Below, piece by piece: positions 23,719 to 31,907 of a stretch of 36,988 bases of DNA (position 1 is its first letter; each line of letters starts with the position of its first letter). The DNA comes from Verrucomicrobiota bacterium. Lineage in GTDB: Bacteria > Verrucomicrobiota > Verrucomicrobiia > Chthoniobacterales > Terrimicrobiaceae. Position numbers and translations under genes: made by a program. Where the stretch lies: contig JAFKMU010000073.1 of NCBI GenBank assembly GCA_017305195.1, positions 1 through 36,988 of the forward strand, read 5' to 3'. The notes beneath the pieces are model-generated. The model did no database searches and had not been told where the DNA came from. It was given only the letters and a program-made list of their open reading frames with translations.

Positions 23719-23860
23719 GTCACGCAGATGTAACGCCCATGTAACGGTGACGTAACCGTTATGTCACCGTTACGTAACGCGTCTGTCACGGTTACGTAAC
23801 GGTTATGTAACGCGACACAGAACAGTACAGAACCGTACCCAACAGAACCGAGAGAGAGAG
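23719..23860 (+). repeat. Array 2: GT[C/A]AC every 11 bp (nine units) with CAGAAC tail
   Basis: Pentamers GTCAC or GTAAC begin at 23719, 23730, 23741, 23752, 23763, 23774, 23785, 23796 and 23807, all exactly 11 bp apart; three are GTCAC and six GTAAC. GTTACGTAAC palindromes occur. The tail from 23818 shares CAGAAC, AGAACCGTACC and AACAGAACC with array 1 and ends in GAGAGAGAGAG, with CTCTCTC about 70 bp on. Confidence 0.87.
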
Positions 23861-24203
23861 TGCGTGCGCACGGGCGGCGTGGGAATTCCACGGTTCGCCG
23901 CTGCGGGCGGCGGGTGGCGTTCTCTCTCCCTCTCGCTCGCTTTCGCGGGGTGTTTGGGGGAAGACCTCTGGAAACACCGCGAGGCGGTTCTCGCCCGGTG
24001 GGTGGGCGACCAGCGCGAGCCGGGCCAGTGGGGGCCAGGGCCAGCCGTTGATTGCGAGTGGCCCCGGCGGCGACGTCCACTTGCGCCCCGCATCACCAGG
24101 GGGGCGGCCGGTTTTCGCTGGGAGAAAAACTTGCGGGTGTTGCATCATTAGCGTGGCCCGGGACTGATTTTCTAAGGTTGGGATCGCTTTCGGCGCGGCG
24201 AAA

Positions 24204-24689
24204 ATGTATAAGCAAAGTCGTCACGTCATGAACTTTGCCACCATCTTGTTCGCTGCCTTTTTCCTCATTGGGGCCACCATCGCCGGGTTCGGCGTGCGCA
24301 CGGTGCTCCAGGCGCGGGAGAGCGCGACGTGGCCTTCGGCGCAGGGGATCATCCTCTCCTCGACGGTGAAGACCCAAAGCGATTCCGACGGCACGACCTA
24401 TAAACCCGAGGTCACCTACACCTACACGGTCGACGGCACGGAGTACCGCGGCGACCTCATCGCCTACGGGATGAAGGGTTCCTCGGCGAGCTACGGCTTT
24501 GCCCAGCATTACGACAAGAAGTACCCCGAGGGCTCGACCATTCCCGTGGCCTACGATCCCGCAAAACCGCAGACCTCCGTGCTGGAGCCGGGCGTGAGCA
24601 AGAGGGCCTTCATCACGGTCGCCTTCGGCGCGATCTTTGCGATCAACGGGCTGTTGTTCGGCCTCATCTGGTGGCTCTTCACGCCGTAG
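24204..24689 (+). CDS. DUF3592 membrane protein
   Basis: This 161-residue protein has a first membrane helix at about 10-32 and a last one at 136-158 (ITVAFGAIFAINGLLFGLIWWLF). The domain between them is the DUF3592 beta domain: SATWPSAQGIILSS, TYKPEVTYTYTVDGTEYRGD, then YPEGSTIPVAYDPAKPQTSVLEPGV. This signature (WP...G.I, Y.P.V.Y.Y.V.G..Y, V.YDP..P..S.L.PG) is complete. The function is unknown; the domain is probably periplasmic. An alternative start is the ATG at 24228. It is the first gene after the repeat region and is back at host GC. Confidence 0.9.
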   Translation: MYKQSRHVMNFATILFAAFFLIGATIAGFGVRTVLQARESATWPSAQGIILSSTVKTQSDSDGTTYKPEVTYTYTVDGTEYRGDLIAYGMKGSSASYGFAQHYDKKYPEGSTIPVAYDPAKPQTSVLEPGVSKRAFITVAFGAIFAINGLLFGLIWWLFTP

Positions 24690-24760
24690 CGTGGCGGGTC
24701 CGACGGACGGGGTGAAAATTCCCATGGCGCGGTCGGCCCGGCTCGGTAAAGTGCCGCAGG

Positions 24761-25516
24761 ATGATCACAGTCGACACGGTCCGCGAGGGCATCGAGCGGA
24801 GGGAGCTTTTTCTGGAATACATGCCCACCGTGCGGCTGCGCGACGGCGTGTGCGCGGGAGCCGAGGCGCTGACACGCTGGCGACGAACCGACGGGCGGCT
24901 GGTCCCGCCGGGTGAGTTCATTCCCATCGTCGAGCGGACGCCGGTGGCAGGGCTGCTCACCTATTGGGTGCTGGAAACCGTGGCCTCAGAGCTGGGCGAC
25001 TGGCTCCTCCGCACGGAGGACGCCCACATCGCCATCAACACGCCCCCCGAGCTCATCGGGCGTGGCGGCATGGAGTACGCGGGCCGCCGCGTCGGCCTTG
25101 GCGCAGTCGCGGACAAGCTCGTCCTCGAGGTCACGGAGCGGGGAATACCCGACGAGATCGGCCTCCACGCCATGATCCACCGCACGGGCCGCCGCCGCCT
25201 CGTGCGCCTCGCCCTCGACGACGTGGGCGTCAACGACCACTGGACCTCCCTCCTCCAGCAGGCTCCCTTTGACATCCTGAAACTCGACAAATCCCTCATC
25301 GACCGCCTGGAGGACGACGCGGCGCAAAGCAGCATCCCGCTCATCGAGCAGATCGCCCGCATGGCCCGGGAGCGCCACATCGAGATCATCGCCGAGGGCA
25401 TCGAGCGCCCCGAGCAGGCCGCCCTCCTGCGCGAACTGGGCATCCCGCTCGGCCAGGGATGGTACTTCTCCAAGGCCTTGCGAGCCGACGAGTTTCTCGC
25501 CTTTGCCCGGGGTTAG
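24761..25516 (+). CDS. EAL-domain c-di-GMP phosphodiesterase (stand-alone)
   Basis: This 251-residue protein consists of an EAL domain only. The metal and catalytic residues are present: E35 of EAL (AGAEALTRW), the Asn of INTPP (N93), E123 and E126 of LEVTER, D153 and D154 of ALDDVG, K174 of LKLDKS, E212 and E215 of AEGIER, and Q232 of GQGWYFSKAL. It should therefore hydrolyse c-di-GMP to pGpG. The loop-6 motif DDFGTG is DDVGVN here, which may weaken dimer-linked activation. There is no sensor, GGDEF or membrane part, so control must come from expression or a partner. It follows the DUF3592 gene by 71 bp. Confidence 0.93.
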   Translation: MITVDTVREGIERRELFLEYMPTVRLRDGVCAGAEALTRWRRTDGRLVPPGEFIPIVERTPVAGLLTYWVLETVASELGDWLLRTEDAHIAINTPPELIGRGGMEYAGRRVGLGAVADKLVLEVTERGIPDEIGLHAMIHRTGRRRLVRLALDDVGVNDHWTSLLQQAPFDILKLDKSLIDRLEDDAAQSSIPLIEQIARMARERHIEIIAEGIERPEQAALLRELGIPLGQGWYFSKALRADEFLAFARG

Positions 25517-25913
25517 GGCGGACCAAAAAACGTTAGCCTCCGCTCGGCGGCGAGGGCCGCCCGCAAGCGTCGGTCGCTCGGGCAGTATGCAGTCTCCCGA
25601 CAGCCGCCTCGCACCCGCCGCTCCAGCCGACGCCCGCAGCCCTCCCGGGGGGGATGCCGTAGGAATACGCTGCCCGGCCGCCCCGGCATCCTCAATCACG
25701 CAGGCACCGTGCGCGACGAGGACGGCCTGCCGCGCATTCGTCTTGCACTCGCGAGCGCAGGTGCTTTCCTGATCTCAGGCACACCCCTACCCGGAGAGTC
25801 ATGAATCCCCTCCTCCGCCACGACTGCGAGCCGCGCTCGAGCCGCCAGCCATTCCCCGCGTCACCCGGGAACGACCCGACGCTTTCCTGAAACCTCCACC
25901 CACCCCATCCCAC
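25517..25913. other. Intergenic region before the DUF4142 gene
   Basis: This region of 397 bp has no gene that I can support and no clear terminator or promoter. It is GC-rich, with scattered short inverted repeats of the kind expected by composition. Confidence 0.4.
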
Positions 25914-26474
25914 ATGAAACTCCTCCACATCCTTCCCGCCGCCCTCCTCGCCCTCACCCCGGCTCTCGCACCTGCTGCCTCATCCGCAGCGCCCGCCTCG
26001 TGTTGCGGCCAGATGCCCTCCGGCGCCATGACCTGCCCGGCCTTTGCCCAAAAGGTCGCCATGGTCGACCTGCTGGAGATCCAGCTCGGCAAGGTCGCTC
26101 AGACCAACGCCTCGCTGCCCGCGGTGAAAAAATTCGGCGCGTACATGACCGCCAGCCACACCGAGATCAACGCCCGGCTCGCGAAAGTCGCCGCCGAGTG
26201 CGGCATCCCGCTGCCCACGCAACTCGACGCCCCGAGCCAGGCCACGCTGAAGAAGCTCGCCGCGCTCAAGGGCCCCGCCTTTGACAAGGCCTACATCCCC
26301 GCCATGGTCGCGGGCCACACCCAGGTCCTCGCGATGGTGAAGTCCTTTGCCTCCACCTGCCCGAACCCCAGGATGAAAGCCTTCGCCGAGAAGATCACCC
26401 CCATCATCGCCAACCACCTGAAGGCCGCGCAGAAGGTGCAGGCCCAGATGCAAAAAGACGGCCTCCTGCCGTAA
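25914..26474 (+). CDS. Secreted DUF4142 (ferritin-like fold) protein
   Basis: This 186-residue protein has a signal peptide (MKLLHILPAALLALTPALAPA). The mature protein is the four-helix DUF4142 domain: FAQKVAMVDLLEIQLGKVAQTNA, VKKFGAYMTASHTEINARLAKVA, then AYIPAMVAGHTQVLAMVKSFA and ITPIIANHLKAAQKVQ. The conserved M.D..E...G, H/D and M...H positions are present. Such proteins are predicted periplasmic or cell-surface, some linked to stress survival. A CC pair (ASCCGQM) near the mature N-terminus and two further Cys are extra. It is a single gene. Confidence 0.88.
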   Translation: MKLLHILPAALLALTPALAPAASSAAPASCCGQMPSGAMTCPAFAQKVAMVDLLEIQLGKVAQTNASLPAVKKFGAYMTASHTEINARLAKVAAECGIPLPTQLDAPSQATLKKLAALKGPAFDKAYIPAMVAGHTQVLAMVKSFASTCPNPRMKAFAEKITPIIANHLKAAQKVQAQMQKDGLLP

Positions 26475-26588
26475 GGCGGGTCGTTTTCCCTGATCCTGAC
26501 TCCCGGCTGCGAGAGCACAATGAGCTTTCGCGGAAGGCGAAGGCAAGCGTCGCTCCCTGCCGCCAAGCGGGCGTTTTTCTCTGGCGCG

Positions 26589-27152
26589 CTACTTCTCCCC
26601 CTCCGGCAGCGGCCAGCGACGGCCCTGGCCGATGAGCTTGATTCCGCTCCGCGAGATGACGTACTTCCCGAAAACCAGTTCGTTCCGCAAGGCGCGCACC
26701 GGTTCCATGATGACCGCCAGTTCGGCCTCGCTCTCCGTGCCTCCATAGGACTGGAGCACGGTCGCCCAGACCACCGAACCGGCCGCGTCAAACTTCCCCC
26801 AGACGATCGGGCGATAAGAGTCATCAAAAAGGACGATCACCACCGGCATGATCTCCATGCCGTTGCCGTGGCGTTGAAACACCCCCACGATGAAATACTC
26901 GCCATCCAGCCTCACCATCATGCGCTCTGCCAGATAGAGCTGCTCCGCCCCCTCGGGTTTCAAGCGTCCGAGAGCGGCGAGGAGATCGGTCGCCTTGACC
27001 CAGGCCAGCCGGTCGTAGATCTCCACCTCGCTCACATCGCGCAGCGCATTCATGGGAACAATGATCGGCTTGTTCCCGGCATCCTCCGCCCAGGCAGCAT
27101 GCACTGCGGAAAGAAGGATCACCAGGGCCAGCAGGAGGGAGCGCATCGCCAT
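26589..27152 (-). CDS. Secreted hypothetical protein
   Basis: This 187-residue protein has a signal peptide (MAMRSLLLALVILLSAVHAAWA). The mature part is mixed: VEIYDRLAWVKATDLLAALGRLKP, MMVRLDGEYFIVGVFQRHG, MPVVIVLFDDSYRPIVWGKFD. It ends with a basic VISRSGIKLIGQGRRWP. No family is recognised. The start may be at 27152 or two codons later. The gene converges with the DUF4142 gene. Confidence 0.7.
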   Translation of the reverse strand: MAMRSLLLALVILLSAVHAAWAEDAGNKPIIVPMNALRDVSEVEIYDRLAWVKATDLLAALGRLKPEGAEQLYLAERMMVRLDGEYFIVGVFQRHGNGMEIMPVVIVLFDDSYRPIVWGKFDAAGSVVWATVLQSYGGTESEAELAVIMEPVRALRNELVFGKYVISRSGIKLIGQGRRWPLPEGEK

Positions 27153-27363
27153 AGGCCGATGATGCTACCAGGCTCACCGCGCTGGAACCAGCATGCTCTT
27201 GCCCCCACCCAAACGCGAGAGCGCTTCGAGAAAGAACACAGGCGCCCCGCCCGCAAGCTGCGCTCCCCGAGGTCTGCCAGCCATGAAGGAGCGCGTATCG
27301 ACTGATCCTGCCCACGAGGCGCGAATGCGCACCCGGGCGATTCATCGCCTCTCGCCCGGCACC

Positions 27364-27385
27364 GGCTCCGCCCTTTTGCGGAGCC
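27364..27385 (-). terminator. Hairpin downstream of the glycine-rich PEP-CTERM gene
   Basis: GGCTCCG (27364-27370) and CGGAGCC (27379-27385) pair perfectly around an 8-base loop, 26 bp after the stop codon at 27411 (minus strand). There is no T-run, so termination is possible but not certain. Confidence 0.45.
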
Positions 27386-27410
27386 AGTCCCGCAACCACA
27401 GACCCGCGCG

Positions 27411-29819
27411 TTATTCCCGGCGGCGACGGAGCCAGAGCGCCGTCGCGCCGAGGCCCACGAGCAGAAATGTCGCAGGCTCGGGCACGACCTGGAGCGACGT
27501 GCCGACGATCTCGCCGGAGCCGAGGTAGGTCGAGCCCTCGTCGGAGTAAAAGGCGACCTGCGAGAGATCGCCCACCGCCGAACCGCTCAGGATGGTGAGC
27601 GTCGTCGACGCGCCCTGGTAGTTGTAGATCGCCAGCGTGCCGTCGATCTCGAGCGAGGCAAAGGTGAGCCCGGCGGCGAAGTTGTTAAAATCCAGCACCG
27701 CCGTGTCCGACACCACCCACGCGCCCAGGGTCTCCTGGATGGCGCTCGCGCCGATGACCATCCGGCCGCTGCCCTGGTTCAGCGTTGCGGAGTTGGCAAT
27801 ACCCTCCGACTGGCCGAGCTGGAAAGTGCCGCCATCGATCGTGATCTGGCCCACCGAGCCGAGCGAGGCCACGCTGCCCGCCGTGGCGAGCGTACCGCCG
27901 GTGATCAGGACATCGCCGGTCATCGTATTCGCGCCATAGATGGGATTGAGCACCGTGGTGCCGGGTCCGCTCTGCACGAGGTTCATGCTCCCGGTGATGG
28001 TGGTGTAAAACTCATAGATCGTGCTGGAGGTGGACCCCGCCGCGAAGTTTTGCTGGAAGGTGAGGGTCGCCTCGCCCGCGCCGCCATTGAAGACCCGCGC
28101 CCCGATATCCGCGCCGCTCGTCCCGGCTCCCGCGCCGATCACGATCTGACCCGTCGAGCCTGCCGCCTGCGCGACCTGCACCGCGGCATCCGTGGAGGCC
28201 TGCGGGTCGCTGCTGTTGAAGCCCTTGAGGTCGAGGCGGGAACTGCTGCCGAGGGCCAGGGTCGCGATGTCGCCGGAGCCCTGCCCCACCGTCACCACGC
28301 TGGTGCCTTTCTCGACCGCCCCGGCGGCCAGGGTGACCGTGCCGGAGTTGATCGTCGTCACGCCGGAGTAGTAGTTGTTCCCATTCATGACGAGATTTCC
28401 CGCGCCGGTCTTGATCACGCCGCCCTGGGCGTTGGCGTCGTCGGCATTCTTCGAGACATTGGCATCACTGAGATTGCCTGCTCCGCCGAGGGCCGTGACA
28501 TTGAGGGAGGACGAGACATTGAAGGTCACATTCGTCCCGAGGAAGAGGTCCGCGCCGTAGGCCGAGCCGTTGTTGTCATTGCCCGAGCTGATTCCTCCCG
28601 TCACCGTGTTGCCGGAGAAGCCGCCGTCCTGCACGGTCACGGTCGCTCCCGCCATGGCAAAGACCGCACCGCCCGCGCCGAGGCCGCCGCCGCCCGAGCT
28701 GTTATTACCCGTGTCGCCGCTCGCCGTCGCGCTGGCCGCGCCGAAGCCGCCCGTGCCTGCAGACCCGGTGGAGTACGCTCCACCGCCGCCGCCGAAGCCG
28801 CCATTGCCGCCGCTCTGGGACGATGCGCCGCCTCCACCGCCGAAACCGCCATTGCCACCCGTGTTGCTATACGACCCCGCACCGGAGCCGCCGCCTCCAC
28901 CGAAGCCGCCATTGCCGCCATTGTTTGGAGGATTGTCATTAGCATAGTGCCCGTAACCTCCGGCCACACCGCCGCCTCCGCCCGTACCGGGATAGGTAAA
29001 ACTCGGACTGCCACCGCCACCGCCGCCACCGCCATTTGCGCCGCCGTCGCCCCCGTTGCCATCTCCGCCGCTGCCTCCCCCTCCGGCCGAGAGGCTCGTG
29101 CTGTTGACCGCGCTGACATTGACGAATGCTCCCGCCGACCCGTTGTTCCCCGTGCCGCCCGCGCCATCGGCTCCATTGCCAAATCCGCCGCCACCGCCGC
29201 CCGCGCCGTCACCGCCGCCCGTGGAGGCATTGCCTCCCATGCCGCCGCCGCCGCTGAGAAACTGGTCGCCGATAATGTATCCCACCGAGCCGCCCACGGC
29301 CTGGTTGTTCGCAAAGGTCACTCCGCTCAACGTCACATTCGGCGCACTGACTCCCTGGGCGGCGAGGGACGCCGGGCCTGTCGAGTCCGCCCCGCCGTAG
29401 TACGACCCGCTGCCGACAAAGATCGCTCCGCCCAATCCCGCACCACCGCCGCCACCCAGGCCGCCGCTGCCGCCCGTGGCGTTGCCATTGGCAATAGTGA
29501 GATTGCTAATGGATACCGTGCCGCCCGCGATGAAGAACGCCCGGTCGGAGTTATTCATGTCGATGGAGAAATACCCGCCATCGATCACCACATTCGCGTT
29601 CACCACCATCTGGCTCGTCGCCGAGATGTTGGCCGTGAGCGTGATCGTGTTTTGCAGCGCGGGATTGGACGTGCTGTTTTGATAAACCTCGTGGAGCGCC
29701 GTCTCCAGCTCTGCCGCCGTGGCTACGCTAAAGGAGGTTTGTTGCGCCTGGAGTGAACTGCCAGCAAGGGCGCAGAGGCCCGAGATGGCAACGACAAAGA
29801 ACTGCCGGATGGTTTTCAT
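27411..29819 (-). CDS. Glycine-rich autotransporter-repeat protein with PEP-CTERM tail
   Basis: This 802-residue protein has a signal peptide (MKTIRQFFVVAISGLCALAG, cleavage near LQAQ). A beta-helix-like start (ITLTANISATSQMVVNANVVIDGG) follows. Next comes a ~280-residue Gly/Asn/Ser region in which NGGFGGGGG recurs three times. An autotransporter-associated beta-strand repeat (GGVIKTGAGNLVMNGNNYYSGVTTINSGTVTL) leads to a further beta-solenoid. The PEP-CTERM tail is VPEP, ATFLLVGLGATALWL and RRRRE. It is most likely exported, processed by exosortase and displayed at the surface or in the matrix. It has no beta-barrel translocator of its own, so it is not a true autotransporter. It is divergent to the TetR gene. 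Confidence 0.9.
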   Translation of the reverse strand: MKTIRQFFVVAISGLCALAGSSLQAQQTSFSVATAAELETALHEVYQNSTSNPALQNTITLTANISATSQMVVNANVVIDGGYFSIDMNNSDRAFFIAGGTVSISNLTIANGNATGGSGGLGGGGGAGLGGAIFVGSGSYYGGADSTGPASLAAQGVSAPNVTLSGVTFANNQAVGGSVGYIIGDQFLSGGGGMGGNASTGGGDGAGGGGGGFGNGADGAGGTGNNGSAGAFVNVSAVNSTSLSAGGGGSGGDGNGGDGGANGGGGGGGGSPSFTYPGTGGGGGVAGGYGHYANDNPPNNGGNGGFGGGGGSGAGSYSNTGGNGGFGGGGGASSQSGGNGGFGGGGGAYSTGSAGTGGFGAASATASGDTGNNSSGGGGLGAGGAVFAMAGATVTVQDGGFSGNTVTGGISSGNDNNGSAYGADLFLGTNVTFNVSSSLNVTALGGAGNLSDANVSKNADDANAQGGVIKTGAGNLVMNGNNYYSGVTTINSGTVTLAAGAVEKGTSVVTVGQGSGDIATLALGSSSRLDLKGFNSSDPQASTDAAVQVAQAAGSTGQIVIGAGAGTSGADIGARVFNGGAGEATLTFQQNFAAGSTSSTIYEFYTTITGSMNLVQSGPGTTVLNPIYGANTMTGDVLITGGTLATAGSVASLGSVGQITIDGGTFQLGQSEGIANSATLNQGSGRMVIGASAIQETLGAWVVSDTAVLDFNNFAAGLTFASLEIDGTLAIYNYQGASTTLTILSGSAVGDLSQVAFYSDEGSTYLGSGEIVGTSLQVVPEPATFLLVGLGATALWLRRRRE

Positions 29820-29949
29820 TAGTCTGTGGAGTGACTGCCCCCTGCCTTAGCAGAGTGCCCAGCGAAACACACGGGGAAAAACCGGTTGTTTCGTAAATAT
29901 CAGGGAGCCGCCCCTACCCGGTTTCCGGGAGGTCAATCAATGGGAGGTA

Positions 29950-29978
29950 TTGACAAACTAGGACAATCGTCCTAGTTT
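29950..29978 (+). promoter_or_regulatory. tetR promoter overlapped by a perfect palindromic operator
   Basis: TTGACA (29950-29955), a 17-bp spacer and TAGTTT (29973-29978) form a good sigma-70 promoter. AAACTAGGAC (29955-29964) and GTCCTAGTTT (29969-29978) are perfect 10-bp arms around a 4-base centre and cover everything from the -35 end to the -10. The ATG at 29989 is near the expected transcription start, so the mRNA has almost no leader. TetR autorepression is the natural reading. Confidence 0.82.
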
Positions 29979-29988
29979 CCCGCGACGC

Positions 29989-30579
29989 ATGAAACACCCA
30001 TCCACGCGCGACCGGATCCTCGAGGAGGCCGACCGGCTTTTCTATGAACGGGGCTACGAACACACGGCCTTCGCCGATATCGCGGAGGCGGTGGGCATTT
30101 CGCGCGGCAATGTGACGTTTCACTATCAGACAAAGGACGCCATCCTCGATGCCGTGATCGACCTGCGACTCGCCCGCACCGCTGCGCTGCTGGAGCGCTG
30201 GGAGACTGGCGGCGAAGGCCCCGCGGATCGCATCAGAAGCTTCATCGACATCCTCATCGCCAACCGCGCAAAGATCATGCTCCACGGCTGCCCGGTCGGC
30301 ACGCTCTGCTCGGAACTCGCCAAGCTGGAGCACCACGCGCTCAGCCACGCCAGCGCGCTCTTCACGCTCTTTCAGGAGTGGCTCGCCACGCAATTCGCCG
30401 CGCTCGGGTTGAAAAAGGAAGCCGGCACGCTCGCTCTCCATCTCCTGGCCCGCAGCCAGGGCATCGCCACGCTGGCGAGCACCTTTCACGACGAGGCCTT
30501 CCTCCGCGAGGAGGTGCGCATCCTGCATGCCTGGCTCGATGGCATTACCTCATCCCCGTCGCGCCGCACGCGCGCTTGA
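29989..30579 (+). CDS. TetR/AcrR-family repressor, possible cysteine-based sensor
   Basis: This 196-residue protein has an N-terminal TetR HTH (TAFADIAEAVGISRGNVTFHYQTKDAIL, residues 26-53) and a helical ligand domain. The segment LHGCPVGTLCSELAKLEHHAL holds C101 and C107. In NemR, a TetR repressor for electrophiles, a Cys at a comparable place senses reactive aldehydes and quinones. Its binding site TAGACC-n-GGTCTA also resembles the palindrome found here, so a reactive-electrophile sensor is a fair inference. The YCII-domain gene 34 bp downstream is probably co-transcribed and could be the regulated enzyme. Confidence 0.93.
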   Translation: MKHPSTRDRILEEADRLFYERGYEHTAFADIAEAVGISRGNVTFHYQTKDAILDAVIDLRLARTAALLERWETGGEGPADRIRSFIDILIANRAKIMLHGCPVGTLCSELAKLEHHALSHASALFTLFQEWLATQFAALGLKKEAGTLALHLLARSQGIATLASTFHDEAFLREEVRILHAWLDGITSSPSRRTRA

Positions 30580-30613
30580 GTTTCCCGCACATCCCTCACC
30601 ACCCGCACATCCC

Positions 30614-30901
30614 ATGTTCATCGCCTTCCTGAGATTCACCGAAGCCCGCAGCCGAGCCAGTCAATACATGGAGGAGCACAAGCGCTGGCTGCAGGGCGGC
30701 TTTGCCGACGGCGCCTTCCTCCTCGCGGGCAGCATCGAGCCGGGCCAGGGCGGAGCCATCCTCGCCCACCAGGTCTCCCGGGAGGAACTCGAGATGCGCC
30801 TCGCGGCGGACCCCTTCGTGGCCGAGGGCATCGTGCAGACCGAGATCGTCGAGATCGACCCCGGCCGCGCCGACCCGCGCCTGGCATTCCTCGTTTCCTG
30901 A
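30614..30901 (+). CDS. YCII-related domain protein
   Basis: This 95-residue protein is a complete YCII/Dabb-type ferredoxin-like domain: MFIAFLRFTEARSRASQYMEEHKRWLQGGFADGAFLLAGSIEPGQGG, then EELEMRLAADPFVAEGIVQTEIVEI. The conserved His of the EHKRWL segment and the Asp of DPF correspond to the His-Asp pair of the family. That pair is needed for activity in the studied member TftG, a dechlorinating enzyme. Here it may act on a small reactive compound sensed by the TetR protein. It is co-directional with tetR and converges with the next gene. Confidence 0.9.
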   Translation: MFIAFLRFTEARSRASQYMEEHKRWLQGGFADGAFLLAGSIEPGQGGAILAHQVSREELEMRLAADPFVAEGIVQTEIVEIDPGRADPRLAFLVS

Positions 30902-30914
30902 TCCGCCGCGGCCC

Positions 30915-31907
30915 TTAAAATCCCCCGCCGAGCGAGAAGGATAGCAGGGTCTCCGAGAGATTCTGCGCGCCCGTGATCATCGTGCCGAGGCCGTGACGCA
31001 GCCGGAAGGCCCCGAGGATGGAATCCGTCAGCGCAAAGGTCGACTCCATGCCCACGTACATGCGCCCGCTCTCCGGCGAGGCCGCGCCGCGATCCTCGTA
31101 CGAGGCGCGCAGCTTCAGCGCCGCGTCGGGCAGGAGCTTTTGCTCCGCCTGTGCATACACCGCGCGGTACGTCGTGCTGTCAAAGTCATCCGTGTCGTAA
31201 GTCTCCGTCTCCGCCGCCCCCACACTCACCCGGGTCTGCGCCGCCGCGCGAATGGTGATCGACGCGTCGACTCCAGCGAGCGATTGCCCCGAGGTCGCAG
31301 TGTCCTGCGTGCTGAAGCTCGGGGCGACCCGCAGCCGCACGGGGGCAAAAGGCAGCTCCTGCGCCAGCTCCAGCCGGGCGTAGCGGGTATTCCGCATCGC
31401 GCCCGCCGCATCCGTCTGCGCCGCCACGCCGCCCGTCACCCCATAGGTGAGACCGACCGGCGTCTTGCCCTTCGTCCGCCATTCCGCACGATTGATCGTC
31501 GACGTTCCCCGGTCCACGAAACGGTTCACCGTCTCCAGCGCCAGTTCGTTGGAAACCATGCGCGTCACATCGAGGTCGAAGGCCACGCGATTGGAGCAGC
31601 CGAGATTTCCCTGCAAATACGAATCGCCCCACACATTCTCCACCCGCATTTCGCCCGTGTAGCGCACCGAGACCCACTCGACCTCGACCGGGCGGAACTC
31701 ATAGCTCACCGGCTGCGAAAACGACTTCGACACCGCCCCCTCCGAGGCATTCACCGCAAAGGCCTCATGCGGCTCGGCAAACGTCACCTCCCGCGCCTGC
31801 GGGGAGGCCGTGGGCAGCTCAATCCACTGCGCCGCCAGCTCCACCTCCACCTCCGCCCCCCGCACCGTCGCGGCGCCAAGCAGCAGGATGAAAAGCAGCC
31901 ATTTCAT
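30915..31907 (-). CDS. Predicted outer-membrane beta-barrel protein
   Basis: This 330-residue protein has a signal peptide (MKWLLFILLLGAATVRG). The second half alternates in the manner of beta-barrel strands (ARLELAQELPFAPVRLRVAPSFS, ASITIRAAAQTRVSVGAAE, TYRAVYAQAEQKL, ALKLRASYEDRG, GRMYVGMESTFALTDSI, LLSFSLGGGF) and ends in Phe, as outer-membrane proteins do. Residues ~20-130 look like a separate beta domain with VRYTGEMRVENVWGDSYLQGNLGCSNR. No named family. The start at 31907 is set by the signal peptide, although the frame is open to 32003. Confidence 0.8.
   Translation of the reverse strand: MKWLLFILLLGAATVRGAEVEVELAAQWIELPTASPQAREVTFAEPHEAFAVNASEGAVSKSFSQPVSYEFRPVEVEWVSVRYTGEMRVENVWGDSYLQGNLGCSNRVAFDLDVTRMVSNELALETVNRFVDRGTSTINRAEWRTKGKTPVGLTYGVTGGVAAQTDAAGAMRNTRYARLELAQELPFAPVRLRVAPSFSTQDTATSGQSLAGVDASITIRAAAQTRVSVGAAETETYDTDDFDSTTYRAVYAQAEQKLLPDAALKLRASYEDRGAASPESGRMYVGMESTFALTDSILGAFRLRHGLGTMITGAQNLSETLLSFSLGGGF

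Larger units (their letters stand above)
23176..24203. other. Non-coding region upstream of the ISP gene with two structured repeat arrays
   Basis: This region of about 1 kb has no convincing gene. Open frames contain only low-complexity translations of the repeats. It holds the promoter of the ISP gene (near 23176-23230), pyrimidine-rich phrases also seen near 35115, and the two 11-bp-period arrays with their tails. Confidence 0.6.

Noticed and set aside
23245..24151. Frames with VTVT, QNRTEQN and SLSLS peptides upstream of the ISP gene
   Set aside because: They translate the 11-bp arrays and tails. Copy 2 has an in-frame stop, and no intact protein or start signal is seen. A decayed coding origin is kept as an alternative in the findings.
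25139..25145. Further GGGAATA hits inside coding regions (also near 13945, 1769 and, on the minus strand, 27413 and 36104)
   Set aside because: None has CGCTC at 15-bp spacing, and most lie inside genes.
26540..26580. Possible terminator between the DUF4142 gene and the convergent secreted-protein gene
   Set aside because: The CCGC/GCGG stem before a TTTTT run is only 4 bp and not convincing.
28050..29756. 568-residue plus-strand frame opposite the glycine-rich protein
   Set aside because: It is an Ala/Arg-rich shadow of the Gly codons; the minus strand has a signal peptide and PEP-CTERM tail.
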